64,000 nt of DNA from Flabesymbios commensalis (Eukaryota > Annelida > Polychaeta > Terebellida > Flabelligeridae). Positions within the stretch are counted from its first letter, which is position 1; each line of letters begins with the position of its first letter. The notes under the pieces were generated by a model, which was not told where the DNA came from, ran no database searches, and was given only the letters and a program-made list of their open reading frames with translations. The translations under genes were made by a program, and so were the position numbers. This document shows, one piece after another, positions 1 to 11,229 of the stretch. Location: positions 104,762,560 to 104,826,559 of the forward strand of contig OZ024902.1 in NCBI GenBank assembly GCA_964017125.1, given 5' to 3'.

Positions 1-83
1 TTTATCATTTGCCTCCTTGCAAGCATTTTTTTGTCAAATTTATGAAGACATCAATTTAAAGATTCATTTGGGAATCAATCAAT

Positions 84-200
84 TATTCATTAATTCATTC
101 ATTCATTCATTCATTCATTCATTCATTCATTCATTCATTCATTCATTCATTCATTCATTCATTCATTCATGCGTTCATTCATGCGTTCATTCATCTATCC
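84..200. repeat. (ATTC)n microsatellite
   Basis: Uninterrupted ATTC tetranucleotide run of more than 20 units, decaying at the right into ATGCGTTC variants. The open frame across it (Ser-Phe-Ile-His repeats) is a by-product of the repeat. Confidence 0.95.
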
Positions 201-660
201 ATCCTTTCATTCTTGTGATGAAAGGCAGTGCCTTCACATTTTCAGATACTCTATGAAGCAATAATGTTCATGCTTAATAGCACAGTTGATGGAATACTTA
301 TTCAGGTATTTAAATCGCCTGTCTGTAATCATTTTATTTTATAGCGTATTATTGTTTCTCCATGGTACAGGCTAACCTTTTGTGGTGTTCAAAATACCCC
401 AATTTCCGTTTTTCAACATATTGATTGGTTAAGATACGATGCTTCTCCTTGTGGCCAAGAAACAGACTATCACAGCGTGGTTTTAAGCCATGGAGATGCG
501 AGGGTGCGAGTTGAACCAGGCGCCTCATTAGCTGATAGGCTGCCTGTCTTATCACACACCACCTGATGGTGCCTGGAATGTAGCGCCAGGTACAGCATCA
601 TCCTCAACCGGGATCTCCCGGTGAGGAGCATCCTGTCATCTGACTGGTTGATCAAGTTCT
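201..660. other. no recognised feature
   Basis: Unique-looking sequence between the microsatellite and the minisatellite. Only short unsupported open frames are present. Confidence 0.5.
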
Positions 661-663
661 GGT

Positions 664-1367
664 GGTACTCATCATGGTTCTGTTGATCAGGCTTGTGGTA
701 CCATGGAGATAGTAGACTCCACTATCTCCATGGTGGTACTGTTCATCATGGTACTGTTGATCAGGTTGGTGCTGTTCCACATGGTTTTGTTGATCAGGTT
801 GGTACTGTTCATCATGGTTCTGTTGATCAGGTTGGTGCTGTTCATCATGGTCCTGTTGATCAGGCTGGTGCTGTTCATCAAGGTTCTGTTGATCAGGCTG
901 GTGCTGTTCATCATGGTTCTGTTGATCAGTCTGGTGCTATTCATCATGGTTCTGTTGATCAGGTTGGTGCTGTTCATCATGGTCCTGTTGATCAGGCTGG
1001 TGCTGTTCATCAAGGTTCTGTTGATCAGGCTGGTGCTGTTCATCATGGTTCTGTTGATCAGTCTGGTGCTATTCATCATGGTTCTGTTGATCAGGCTGGT
1101 GCTGCTCATCATGGTCCTGTTGATCAGGCTGGTGCTGTTCATCAAGGTTCTGTTGATCAGGCTGGTGCTGTTCATCATGGTTCTGTTGATCAGTCTGGTG
1201 CTGTTCATCAAGGTTCTGTTGATCAGTCTGGTGCTATTCATCATGGTTCTGTTGATCAGGTTGGTGCTATTCATCATGGTTCTATTGATCAGGCTGGTGG
1301 TGTTCATCATGGTTCTGCTAATCAGGTTGGTGCTGTTCGTCATGGGCCTGTTGATCAGGCTTGTGCT
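664..1367. repeat. 33-bp minisatellite with four-unit higher-order period
   Basis: One isolated unit (664-694), then a hairpin (695-739), then 19 tandem 33-bp units from 741 to 1367. The unit is CATCATGGTTCTGTTGATCA followed by GGTTGGTGCTGTT. Because 33 is divisible by three and the unit has no stop in three of the six frames, long open frames appear on both strands. Read in one plus frame the unit is HHGSVDQVGAV. Variant units recur in the same order: units 4-7 are repeated as 8-11 and mostly as 12-14, which gives a 132-bp higher-order period. There is no start context, splice signal or recognised domain to support a protein, so this is called a DNA repeat. A secreted or structural repeat protein exon cannot be fully excluded. 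Confidence 0.9.
695..739. repeat. GGTACCATGGAGATAG hairpin within the minisatellite
   Basis: Inverted repeat of 19-nt arms (CCATGGAGATAGT / ACTATCTCCATGG core) around a 7-nt loop. It separates one minisatellite unit from the other 19, as if inserted into the array. Related hairpins occur at 29312-29351 and 38396-38436. Confidence 0.75.
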
Positions 1368-1394
1368 GTTCATAGTCAGGTCCAATTTTTCTAG

Positions 1395-2065
1395 TCCAGC
1401 TGCTCCTTGTCACATGTTTAAACGTATAAAATTGCGCAAAGTAGTGAAACAAAAGGACGATTTTATGTTGTTTGTGCCACTCAGATGAGTACATGTCACA
1501 TACCCTGTATTTGGATCCACGTTTTGCTCTGTTTTCATACATAGCATCGCGTGGATAAAAAACATGATTTTTGCTTGAAATTTTGGAAAATGCTTTATTG
1601 CAATAAGATGTGAAAGTATAATACTGGCAAACAGCTGATGTTTGGTGCAGCCAGCAATGAGACGTCAAGGCAAAATAGAATACTGTACTGGTACTAAAAT
1701 AATTTCAAGATAATCATCCACTATGACATGTGAGGCAATTTGAGCTATCACGCATGATCAGTTACGGACCCATGTGTGATGAGCAGTCCGGGATACGCTG
1801 ACACTAGAAGGCTGAATAACTCTAGACAAGTGGTTTAGCACCAGACCACCTCTATATTAGCCGTGTCAGCCAGGCCTCGGCAGGAGGCAACCAGAGACTA
1901 CCACGAGGGTTATCACGGAAAATGGGAGGATTTGGAGCACTCCGAATGTGTGTTTGTGGGTTTAATCCCCGCGGAATGGGTTGTTTGGCTATCAGGACAA
2001 GGTTTGCTTGTTGGCCTGGCCATCAGAAGGCAGGTGAGCCGGACGCTGGTCAGTGTTTGACCTCC
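1395..2065. other. no recognised feature
   Basis: Unique-looking sequence. Short open frames only; no splice-flanked coding run seen. Confidence 0.5.
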
Positions 2066-2126
2066 AAACACTGGCTCAACGCTGGGACAGCGTCAGCGAC
2101 GCTGGCCCAGCGTTGAGCCAGTGTTT
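2066..2126. mobile_element. 109-bp-type palindrome, core-only copy
   Basis: Near-perfect inverted repeat: AAACACTGGCTCAACGCTGG on the left matches the right arm in reverse complement, around a CGTCAGCGACG loop. It keeps the family's central stem but lacks the outer CCCAGCAAACAC ends. Confidence 0.65.
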
Positions 2127-2927
2127 AGTGGCTATTCTAGTAAAAAGGATCGTTTAGTTGATCCCTTCAGGTGTCGGTTCTGGGTCAGTCAGGGCAGATG
2201 AGGTTGCCGCTGGTATTTTATACTGGCCGGAGCTGCCAATGGCGATGATGATATCTGATATTATACCTCTATCTACCGTGCCATGTGTGGATAGTGCTCA
2301 CTGGAGAGGCTTCGCGGAGAGTACATCATTCACCGTTCCCATGAAAGTATTATTCATCCACGAATAAAGGTATCGGAACAATATTAATTGAAAAAAGATT
2401 TGATATTTAGCTTGTCAGAACAAAAAAATATAACCTATCTCCATACTTATCATTTCAAATTAATGAAAATAAAAGTGTTCAAATAAATGCGTCACTGAAT
2501 AATTAATTATGTGCATTTTTTTGTACAGGATCATGTACGGGATCACGTGCAATTAAAAAAAATGTATGCCTATCCAGGGGGTAGCTGCAGGTTTGAAAAC
2601 GTTTGTACCAGTAAACACTTTGATTTGCTTGGCATCTGGTAAGCCTGCCTCCTGGTGGGAGTACTGACCAGCGGTCAGCCCTGACCACCCCCCCCCCCTC
2701 TTACTGACCCTGATCAACCCCATCACTGAACACACCAACCGTCTGATATTCAAACGGGAGGAATGTGCTGCAAGATAAGACTACAGTAAAGTGCAATCTG
2801 AGACACGGCGTATCTACGTCTACTCTACGACTGGGAAGGGTTGGAGAGACTCCTGAATTCACGTGGCAGTCTATGATTATTCCTGTCTGTCATTATAAAT
2901 CATGTCATATCGACCTCTAGCACCCAA
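2127..2927. other. no recognised feature
   Basis: Unique-looking, with a C homopolymer near 2690. No gene or known element seen. Confidence 0.5.
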
Positions 2928-2969
2928 AGTGTGGTATGTGCCACTCAGTAGAGTGGCACATACCACACT
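2928..2969. repeat. perfect 19-bp-arm hairpin
   Basis: AGTGTGGTATGTGCCACTC is followed by the 4-nt loop AGTA and its exact reverse complement. The TGCCACT..AGTGGCA core recurs in hairpins at 7847, 46807 and 51927 whose outer arms are different. Confidence 0.85.
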
Positions 2970-4102
2970 CTGGCTGCTAGGATGCGGTAATCTAGGGCAC
3001 TCATATTCGAGTGTCATCATTATCACTCATTATGAGATGTCACCCTACGATTGTCATATTAGATGTCACCCTATGGTATGACTATGATATTAGTTGTAAT
3101 GTTAGGATGTCACGTTATGACGCCCTGTTCATAATTATTTTACCTGATGAATTATGTCATATGTCACTGTCTGGTGGAGTCATGACACATGTGTCTGACA
3201 TTTGACTCATGTCACTCACATTCAGCATATTTTTGTGATATTGTATGACACATGTGCTACTCATGGACTGGTTCAACACGGCAGGTGTGTGATTAAATTA
3301 AATAAATAATGTTTCCAACAGCATGTTACAATATTTGTCAATTATACAGGAAGTACCTTGAGTATTATCAGCTAAGTCAAAAGGTCGTAACTGGTCACTT
3401 GAAATGTGAGCGATTACTGTATTGTATTTTACTATACTTCAATTTCTTATCAAAATATGTTGAGAAATTCAACCCTGAGAATTCGGTGACATGCCTCGTA
3501 AGCTTGTGAGTTGATTATTTTATCAGAGTCTTTCAACACCTGAAAAATCCAGGAAAACCACAGGCGACACCGCAGACCCCTGATGATGATGACCTTTTGG
3601 GATAGCCTGGATTCCAAATCCCGGTGTTCAGGCTAGCTGAGAAACCTGTAGGTGAACCATATAGGTCACTGACAATATATAGGTCACAACCGTCCCAAGA
3701 TAGGTTCTATCTGCTTATTTGTACAACGTGTGTAGATTTAAAAGATCAGATTAAAAAAGTGTTATGATACAATTTATTATTCACAACAAGGCATCAGTCC
3801 CATGTTTATCTCTTATGAATGATAAATACCCCTTTTAGTTTTGAGACCTGATTCGCCATTGCTGTGTGAAAATTATTTGTTGCTGGTTGCGTTTGCCTTG
3901 CCCGTGAGGGGGTCAGGAATATACAGTTTCAACGCACACATAACAGCCCGGGGTGATGCTGTTAACATCATAGGAAACGTTAGCCCAATTGTGGCTCTTT
4001 TCTGGGCCACCACCTCAAACATTTATTCAACTCTGAGCCAATTTTAACCCCAATCTGGATTGCCTGTGCCAATCAGCACTGACAGGCCTGGCGGCGCCAA
4101 GA
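2970..4102. other. degenerate ATGTCACCCTA repeats, otherwise unassigned
   Basis: Between about 3036 and 3210 the word ATGTCAC recurs in poorly conserved units of about 28-32 bp (GATGTCACCCTA occurs twice). The rest shows no gene or known element. Confidence 0.4.
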
Positions 4103-4181
4103 TGAGACATTGACGCAATGCTGGTATAATGCTGGGCCACCGTCTACGACGGTGGCCCGGCATTAAACCAGCAGTGTACGC
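4103..4181. mobile_element. 109-bp-type palindrome, diverged copy
   Basis: Left arm ATGCTGGTATAATGCTGGGC, CCGTCTACGACGG loop and right arm GCCCGGCATTAAACCAGCA. The outer ends are eroded. Confidence 0.6.
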
Positions 4182-4870
4182 TGTGATGGTACCGTTTGCA
4201 TCAGGGGGTACCAGACAGGAGTACACCCCCTAGGCCTGTCGGATCCAGACAGCCACCCCGTCCTCGGGACATTTCACATCGGGATCTGGTTGACGTCATT
4301 ATTGACGCTCATTTTGACGTCTTTCTTGACGCCGCCCGGGATGATCGTTCCGCTGCGGTTGCTCTGTTAGCTGCCCGGGGCAAAAACACATCGAAACAAT
4401 TTGATCAAAGATAAAATCGCCCTCCTTCTGGGCACATTTTTACCGTGCTATTTGAATATGCCTAATTACCAATCTTCATGGAATCTGCATAATTAAAATT
4501 ATACTTGCACCTTTAAACAAAATTATTCTCTTGTAAAATAATTTGATTCCAAATGAGAAAAAAGCCTGAGGGTATAATGGTAAACCTAGAACCCCACTAC
4601 AGTAGACCGCACACCGCATTAAATGCCCTTCTCCATGCCACCTGACACCAGGCATACGAACAGGCGCAGCGAAATTAGACTGAATTCACATGACGAAAAC
4701 AAGGTAGTGATGCAAATGTAAATTAGTATGCAAATGAGCTGTCCTGCGTGATAGACGAGTCGTAAATGGGCCATGGTGAAACAAAACAGCCACCTTCCCA
4801 CGCAAATTACATGTACTAGTCTATATACTGTTAACAGGGAAATGACGATAATTTTAGTGAATTGCAACTC
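4182..4870. other. spaced TTGACG words, otherwise unassigned
   Basis: At 4289-4332 TTGACG occurs four times at 13-14-nt spacing, inside an open frame (4196-4414) that has no splice or start support. A weak A-box-like word lies near 4572. Nothing else recognised. Confidence 0.35.
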
Positions 4871-4918
4871 GCAACAGTTTATTTCCCATTGGAATACCAA
4901 TGGGAAATAAACTGTTGC
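4871..4918. repeat. perfect 22-bp-arm hairpin
   Basis: Arms beginning GCAACAGTTTATTTCCCATT are exactly complementary over 22 bp around the 4-nt loop AATA. No second copy of these arms was noticed, so it is a single-copy foldback. Confidence 0.9.
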
Positions 4919-6688
4919 GGATTTGCTTATAACTAAATATTGTTCATTTTTTCGTAATAACAATGATTTAATAATTGTATGTGAGTTTCTCACTTTGATT
5001 CGCTGTGTATAACCGCTAAACAGATACAGCACCCGGCCAAATAGGTGCCAAATAGGTCTCCATCTATAATGAGGGTAATCGCTAGTTTACCATCTGTGGG
5101 GTAACAGTCTACTTGTATGCCAGACGACTGCGATTTCAAGGCTGAATATCACATCAACTTTCATTTTTGTTGCCAAAATACCATACATTGATATTTTAAT
5201 TTTATGTCTAGACATATATTATAATGCATCATACTATTATCAACTGTAAAAGTATAATCAAGATAATAGTAGACTGTGACCATTATGTATTTGACATATT
5301 TATCATTTGAAGCGCATTGACTAGCAATATTTGATTATAAGTGCGCTATATAAAACTTCGTTAGATTTTAGATAATACTAAGGCTGTTTCATACGATGTA
5401 TCTTAGTATATATGTATCCGATCGTATGTGTATACATGTATATGTAGAACATTATTTATTTGAAAAGTTACATGATACTATCAGTAAAGTATGCCTATGT
5501 AATTTTTCAAATTAATAATTCCTTTCATATTATAAATTTTATAATATATAGGATGCAAATATATTGACCAATAGTAGCTAGTCGATTTAAAATATGGTTT
5601 ATTGTTTGTGAATTGATAGTAGTAGGCCTATATACCCACTCACGTGTTATAATAGTATTTGATGTTGCCATTATTCACAAGCGCACTCTACCGACTGTAT
5701 ACCACGTGAATCCGCCTGCCGACCGCTAACGGTACTAATTCGTGACTCCACCTGGTGTGATCCAGAAGTAATAAACCAGTAAACTATGTCGCAGGGTTGT
5801 TTCAATGATGGGTCAGCATCTTAGGTTTCGGCCTGGCGTCCACACAACACAGAACCAGCATTCGTGTGCCCTGGAATTAATATGATTCTGGCATCTCCGC
5901 CTTGCACTGAAGGATCTACTATCTAGACCGATCCCAGCACATCCCAGATGATCCTCATGTTGGATTAAAGCTGGACCAACGTGGCCCAACTTGAATACAA
6001 CAGTGTGCTAGCGTCTCAGCTGTGGTGCATGTCTAAATACACACCACATCATCATAATCACACCCCAGGCTATCCTGCTAATGTTTAGAGCTCTGAAATA
6101 CTTGAACCAGTATAATAACTTAACTTAATGAAATTAAGGGCACTTGTTTAACTTAATTAGGGCTATAGATTTAATTGGTATTAATTAACATGATTCGGGT
6201 ATTGTGATGTTCAAAAGACATTACAATATATTATATAAAGAAAATAGAATTAGCTGGATCGTATTCCTAATTAACGTATCATGATAATTTCAGAAACTGA
6301 CACAATTTGATATGAAATATATCTACAGCTGCAAGTGTATATTATTTAGTGTTCCAAGCCAAGTGAAAATGAAATTCGAAGACATAATGGATTTTCACAT
6401 AAATTTACAAGATGTAAATTAATTGGAGTATTAATATGCACCCCCTCGCGAGGAGAGGGTGTAGATTTATCGTTGACAAGGTCAGCTGGTTGTGAACTGT
6501 CCGGGGGGAGAGGGTGGGGGCAGATCCAGATGCATTTGATACGGTTCTGGATCCTTACCAGGTGTGTCAGGACTCTCTGGTCCTAACCACAGCCTGCCAC
6601 TGAACACGGAGCAGGGGGGTCCGCGGTCAGGGGGTGGGGGGGGGGGGCAACGACGACAACCCCTGACAACGTCTACACAAGATCACAA
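4919..6688. other. AT-rich stretch without recognised feature
   Basis: About 1.8 kb of AT-rich sequence. A heavily decayed fragment of the 109-bp palindrome may lie near 5950-6010 (GGACCAACGTGGCCCAAC). G-rich runs occur near 6500 and 6630. Confidence 0.4.
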
Positions 6689-6767
6689 CACAGAAATTGA
6701 CCCAATGTTGGCTTGATGCTGGCCCAACATCAAACCAACATTGGGTCAATTCCTCGTGTTGCCTGGG
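6689..6767. mobile_element. 109-bp-type palindrome lacking its central loop
   Basis: Outer part CAGAAATTGACCCAATGTTG pairs with CCAACATTGGGTCAATTCC, and the end word CTCGTGTTGCCTGGG is present on the right. The central CGTC..GACG segment is absent, so the copy is shorter. Confidence 0.75.
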
Positions 6768-7308
6768 ATGCATGTAGTCTATTAAATAGAGAGTAACTAT
6801 ATTTTGTGTTTAATCCTGATGTTGGTGGTTGGCACTGATGTTTGCCCAGACTCTAGTCAATGGCTGGCTAACGTCTCGGGCGATGGTACACTATTGACCC
6901 AGCACCGGGGAAATATATTGGGCTTGCAGAAAATATCTTCTGGTTTAAATAACTAAAATAATTTTGGATTGTATATCTTTACTTTTTAAGTGTATTTTTT
7001 TACATTTTTTATACTTCAAGGAGTCGCAGGTTAAATACAGAAAGAGGGTAATTTTGCACTAAGTTGTATTATTGTCGGTCCAAAATTGCATGGGGTGTAG
7101 CTTTTCCTGATTTTTTGTTAGTTTCATTACTTGTGGCAGTGGGATACTCAGTACTACAGGCAACTAGTATCAGGTGACCGCAGAGTACTCGTGAATGCAC
7201 TCTGTCGACAAGGGGGTGGTGTTTTTTCTGGGCAATTTCTCTTGATTTAGCCACGTAATAACCCAGCAGTCAGCAGACAACCAACGTAACCACAGCCGAT
7301 AAGTCTGG

Positions 7309-7521
7309 TGAACTCTTTGAGTGCCGGGACCGTCTTTAGACATCAGAATCTAACGTCTATAGACGTCAGATTCACTCAAAAAATTAAAATATTTCTAATG
7401 GTCGTAGACCCATAACATAGGTATTCGAATGAAGCGGAAAGAGCTAACATTTATGATGATTTCAAATCGAAAAGAACCCTTTTGGTCTCCATGGTGTATA
7501 TATAAATATTTCAGCGTTGAA
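7309..7521 (+). mobile_element. TTAA-type MITE, GACGTC-hairpin family, eroded
   Basis: Starts AACTCTTTGAGTGCCGGGAC, runs through a damaged GACGTC hairpin, then the family body (GTAGACCCATAACATAGG, GGTCTCCATGGT) and a degraded TTTCAGCGTTGAA end. The terminal TTAA words are no longer clear. Confidence 0.75.
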
Positions 7522-7846
7522 CACATTGCCATCTCAATCCTATCGGGTGTTTGTAGTTGCGAAGTTCAGAATAAAGAGGAATCATTCAAATAAGTTTAAT
7601 TATTTGGTTTTCTTAATCCGAGTAATTATAAAAAATCTGTTTTTGTCTTTTTGCTCGTTTTTTCGTTATCTATACACGGATATTATTCTCTTTGCTGGAA
7701 ATTATGAACAAACGGTATTTATCTGAATCCCCCCCAGTCTCACTAGTTACATACTTGCCAGCAGACTGACAATTCTCGGGTTCACATCCTGCCTAACCTC
7801 AAAAAAACATACTAACCTGACACAACCTTCGTCTAGACTTCAGGGG

Positions 7847-7884
7847 GACGTATCTGCCACTTTACAAAGTGACAGATACGTGTC
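7847..7884. repeat. short hairpin, TCTGCCACT core
   Basis: GACGTATCTGCCACTTT pairs with AAAGTGACAGATACGTGTC with one or two mismatches. It shares the TGCCACT..AGTGNCA core with hairpins at 2928, 46807 and 51927. Confidence 0.75.
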
Positions 7885-8198
7885 TTTAATCCCGAAAATG
7901 TCCATGTTTGACAATGCATGTAGTCCTAAACAAGTACCAGACTTAAAACAACACCATGAATCTGTCTCTTTAAATAGTGATAACAAAATGGAAGTCGGTG
8001 ACGAACCCCAGCGCTGTGGACCCACTTATAACCAGGGGACGGGCTATGTGTCACATGCAGTCAGTCCCCGGTATTAATGAGCTTAATCTGAGAATTTACA
8101 GACTTCACGTTTAAAGTCACCTGGTTTATATAGGGCTGACGACACACCTTGTCATGTAGCAGGTAGCAAACGGGATCATCCACCCCTGAAGTACAGAG

Positions 8199-8416
8199 TT
8201 AATCAATTGTAATTTTCACCCACTTAATGCTGTGTCTCGCTGACGCGATCCACAGCTTCAAGTGAGTGAAAATGTTTGATATTTGTCAAAATGAAGGCCA
8301 ATCATTTTTAAATCTCACTGATTCAAGACACATTCCACATTTTAAAAAGCGATTTATGTGCTAATACTAGAAAGGAAAATAAACAATAAAAGTTGTGACT
8401 GGCGGTCGAAGGGCTG
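8199..8416 (+). mobile_element. TTAA-type MITE, CTTCAAGTG-hairpin family (subfamily 1), eroded
   Basis: After a shortened left end the hairpin CACTTAATGCTGTG / CACAGCTTCAAGTG closes on the loop TCTCGCTGACGCGATC. A TTTGTCAAAATGAAGG body follows, and a degraded right end (GGCGGTCGAAGGGC). Confidence 0.7.
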
Positions 8417-8977
8417 TCGAAGCAAAATAACAGTGTACAACATAAATATACCGCAGAATAATACTTAAACAATTATATAAGAGAGACCTAGAATACCACC
8501 TGCATTAATTTAAGTCCAATATATTTTATAATAAAAAGTGGAATACTTGCCTTAGGCTTGCGGACACAGATAAAGTGTAAGTTAAGGACGGCATGTACAC
8601 GTCGTTGCCACGACTAGAAGGTAGCTTTGCATGCATTTCTCATAGCTTCAACAGTATATTTTTGAATGACCCTAAATTCCTTGCGCTGAAATGGTAGAAC
8701 ATAGAACACGGTTCATCTGGTGTATTGGCCCTGAAACAACAATGTCGCGTCGATGTTTCGTGTTAACATTCTGGGTCATAAAAAGGTGGCGAAAACAGCA
8801 GCCCATATGACATTGCGGTCTCCAAGGCAAACATACCAGGAATATATTCCTGTTTCACCAAATTCCTTTGTTTATAGTGCAACAATGTTCCCAGATAAAA
8901 CAAGCTCAAAGCTGGCTTTCCTAAAAATGCATAAAGCAATCAAAGGTTTGTAATTGTCAAGATTTCCACTGGAACTT
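8417..8977. other. no recognised feature
   Basis: Unique-looking AT-rich sequence. An open frame at 8753-8953 has no supporting splice or domain evidence. Confidence 0.4.
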
Positions 8978-9078
8978 CCCTGCAGACACAATATCATGGT
9001 TGTTTAACGTTGGTCCAACGTCGTAGACGGTGGACCAGCATGAAACCAACATTGAATCAACGTCTTGTGTCTGCTGGG
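8978..9078. mobile_element. 109-bp-type palindrome, right half well kept
   Basis: CCCTGCAGACACAA on the left and GTCTTGTGTCTGCTGGG on the right mark both ends; central AACGTTGGTCCAACGTCGTAG. Part of the left arm is missing. Confidence 0.75.
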
Positions 9079-9404
9079 CTGTATCGGATAAAAAAACAAG
9101 TGATTCTTGTCAGATGTTCATCAATACTGCTGTTTGTAATGCCCCAATTACAAAAGTAAAATTATTAGAATGCAATACTTTATCATGCCTCATGTTTACT
9201 TGTTATTTTTCAAACTTTCTGATATGATCAACACTATAACAAATTAATGTTCATCTACTTTCATTTAGTACGGGGGGTTCAACTCTCTACATATATATAT
9301 CATGACTGTAACATCATACATTATAATAACAAGCCCTGGTGGTCAACACTATCAGATGGAGCGGGGCAACGGTGACCTGCTGTACTCTAGGATGCACTGA
9401 TACT

Positions 9405-9617
9405 TTAACCCTTTAACTTGAAGTTGTGTCTCGCTGACGCGATCCACAACTTCAAGTGAGTGAAAATTATTCAGATTTGACAAAATAGGGATGAACGATT
9501 TTGAAATCTTGCTGATTGATGTCACGTTTTATCTTGCACATGTTCAAAACTGGTATTTGATGCGCTAATAAAAATGAAAAAAACGAATATAATCAGGACC
9601 GGTGGATAGGGAATTAA
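9405..9617 (+). mobile_element. TTAA-type MITE, CTTCAAGTG-hairpin family (subfamily 1)
   Basis: TTAACCCTTTAACTTGAAGT starts the element; the hairpin arm begins almost at the end, so about 35 bp of the left end are lost. The body ATTATTCAGATTTGACAAAA and right end ACCGGTGGATAGGG follow, closing at TTAA. Confidence 0.8.
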
Positions 9618-10060
9618 TAATCCTCATATGGAATGATTGTGATAATGATATAAATCCAATGCATGAGAAGAGATCGTCAAACACGCGCTTCTCACCGCGG
9701 TGAGTTGTTTGTTGGCTGAGATCGCGGGACATGCTTTTCTGAGCAGACGCTGAGCATGCCATCTGAGTGTTATATGTGATATAATACACACTGACAATAT
9801 GTAACCATGGAATTATATAAACTACACGGGCATGTTTATGCTGATCATGCGCGCATTCAAGAAAAACACAAGGTTTATTAATTCCTCATGTCTTCAATAA
9901 ACACACAAAATACCGTTTTTCTGGTATAGTTTCATCATGCTCTATATTTCGCTAATGAAAATTTCCTGAATACTAATTCTTGAGAATTAAGTCTTGTAAA
10001 TGTGTGCTCTGGAACGTAAAGGGTTAAATGTGCGTGGACTGTGCATATTTACCTAGGCTG
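9618..10060. other. no recognised feature
   Basis: AT-rich. AAAGGGTTAA near 10017-10026 resembles a right terminus of a TTAA element, but no matching left end was found. Confidence 0.35.
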
Positions 10061-10159
10061 AGGCAGCAACAACGAAACGTTAAACCAATGCTGGCCCAGC
10101 GTCGTAGACGATGGGCCAACATAAACCCAGCATTGGTTTAACGTCTCGTGTTTGCTGGG
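10061..10159. mobile_element. 109-bp-type palindrome
   Basis: Arms ACGTTAAACCAATGCTGGCC and CCCAGCATTGGTTTAACGTC flank CGTCGTAGACG. The right end TCGTGTTTGCTGGG is intact; the left end is degraded to GGCAGCAACAACGA. Confidence 0.85.
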
Positions 10160-10299
10160 GAGGCTATCATCAAAACACGCCATTCACATTACAGGCCGCC
10201 ATCTGTGTACGTGTGAGTGAGGGGTACCATGGAGACGAGGAGGTACCTCTGCCAGGTACCACATGATGGCCATACCAAGGCTTACTGAAGGCCTCACAA

Positions 10300-10346
10300 A
10301 CTATAGCCTACTTTAGGATATCCTGCAGGATATGCTAAAGTAAGCT
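10300..10346. repeat. hairpin around TGCA
   Basis: TAGCCTACTTTAGGATATCC and GGATATGCTAAAGTAAGCTA form imperfect arms either side of TGCA. No clear flanking repeat. Confidence 0.6.
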
Positions 10347-10503
10347 ACACCAAGGACTACGGTATTCAGGTAGCTGCTTCAACATATCCCACAGTGTTGG
10401 AAGTCTATATTGGGAAGGATGATAACTTTTTTGCGTCAATGTAGTTCTGGGTTAATTACAGCAATTGGAAATAAAAACAACACATGCAATCTAAGGAATC
10501 ATC

Positions 10504-10586
10504 AGATTAGGCAAGGAGGTCTTTTTAACCTCCTTAGATTAGGCAAGGAAAATAGACCAACAGATTCTATTTTCCTTGGTTTAGTC
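10504..10586. mobile_element. array of two AAGGA mini-hairpins with 9-bp spacers
   Basis: The order is AGATTAGGC, a 23-bp hairpin (AAGGAGGT..AACCTCCTT), AGATTAGGC again, a 33-bp hairpin (AAGGAAAATA..TCTATTTTCCTT), then GGTTTAGTC. The two hairpins start AAGGA and end TCCTT. The first two 9-mers are identical; the third matches at 6 of 9. The spacing is exactly 9 bp, which fits a 9-bp target-site duplication made at each insertion. Confidence 0.75.
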
Positions 10587-11117
10587 CAGCACTGTGTAGA
10601 GAGGATCTGCTTGCAAATATAAGCTCTACTGATTCATACGAAACGTTTGGAAATCTGACGTGTGATTTAATACTATATACCCTTAAACATTATAATAATT
10701 GAAATCCCTAGTAGATCGGTTACTGCAACTTCAATTATTGAAGAAAATTGCATATTATATTGTCATATATGCAGAAACGATGCTGCAGGGAGTTGCTTTT
10801 AAAGTATAAGAACTATACTTGACAGCAAACGAGACGCACCCATTCAGAAAGCCATTAGCGTTGTTGTCCCATATAGCCAGTGATGCAGTAAGTGAACTCG
10901 GGGGGTTTCACCGATTGTTGGTGTGTTTATTGAGATGGTGATTACACTGTGCCCCTCCCTGGGGAGCCCCTTGGCGCTGCTGGCGCCGGCCGTGGTGTGA
11001 GACCCCACACATTGAAGGCCTCGCGGGATCTCCTGGTGAATCCCTGGTATATGTATCCGCAGGTGGGACCACCTAGTGGATATCCCGGTACTGATCCTCT
11101 CATCATCTCTCATCCAG
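10587..11117. other. no recognised feature
   Basis: No clear LINE continuation was seen on this, the 3', side of the palindrome at 11118. The minus-strand open frame at 10844-11131 does not look like reverse transcriptase. Confidence 0.4.
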
Positions 11118-11226
11118 CCCAGCAAACACAACCCGTCGACCCAATGCTGGGCTAATGTTGGCCCAGCGTCGCAGACGGTGGGACAACATTAGCCCAGCAC
11201 TGGGTCAACGTGTCGTGTTTGCTGGG
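11118..11226. mobile_element. intact 109-bp palindrome abutting the LINE remnant
   Basis: Complete copy: CCCAGCAAACACAACCCGTC at the left, GTGTCGTGTTTGCTGGG at the right, central CGTCGCAGACG. The arm middles are CCCAATGCTGGGCTAATG and CATTAGCCCAGCACTGGG, complementary to each other but unlike other copies. It lies exactly where the reverse-transcriptase frame of the neighbouring LINE stops being recognisable. Confidence 0.9.
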
Positions 11227-11229
11227 AGC

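Noticed and set aside
687-1488. Three long overlapping open frames over the 33-bp minisatellite
   Set aside because: They follow from a stop-free unit whose length is a multiple of three and are open on both strands; no start context, splice site or domain.
4196-4414. Coding exon with Asp-rich helical sequence
   Set aside because: No splice signals; the pattern follows spaced TTGACG words.
7740-7800. SINE fragment from a B-box-like GGTTCACATCC
   Set aside because: Only 9 of 11 positions match and no A box is present.
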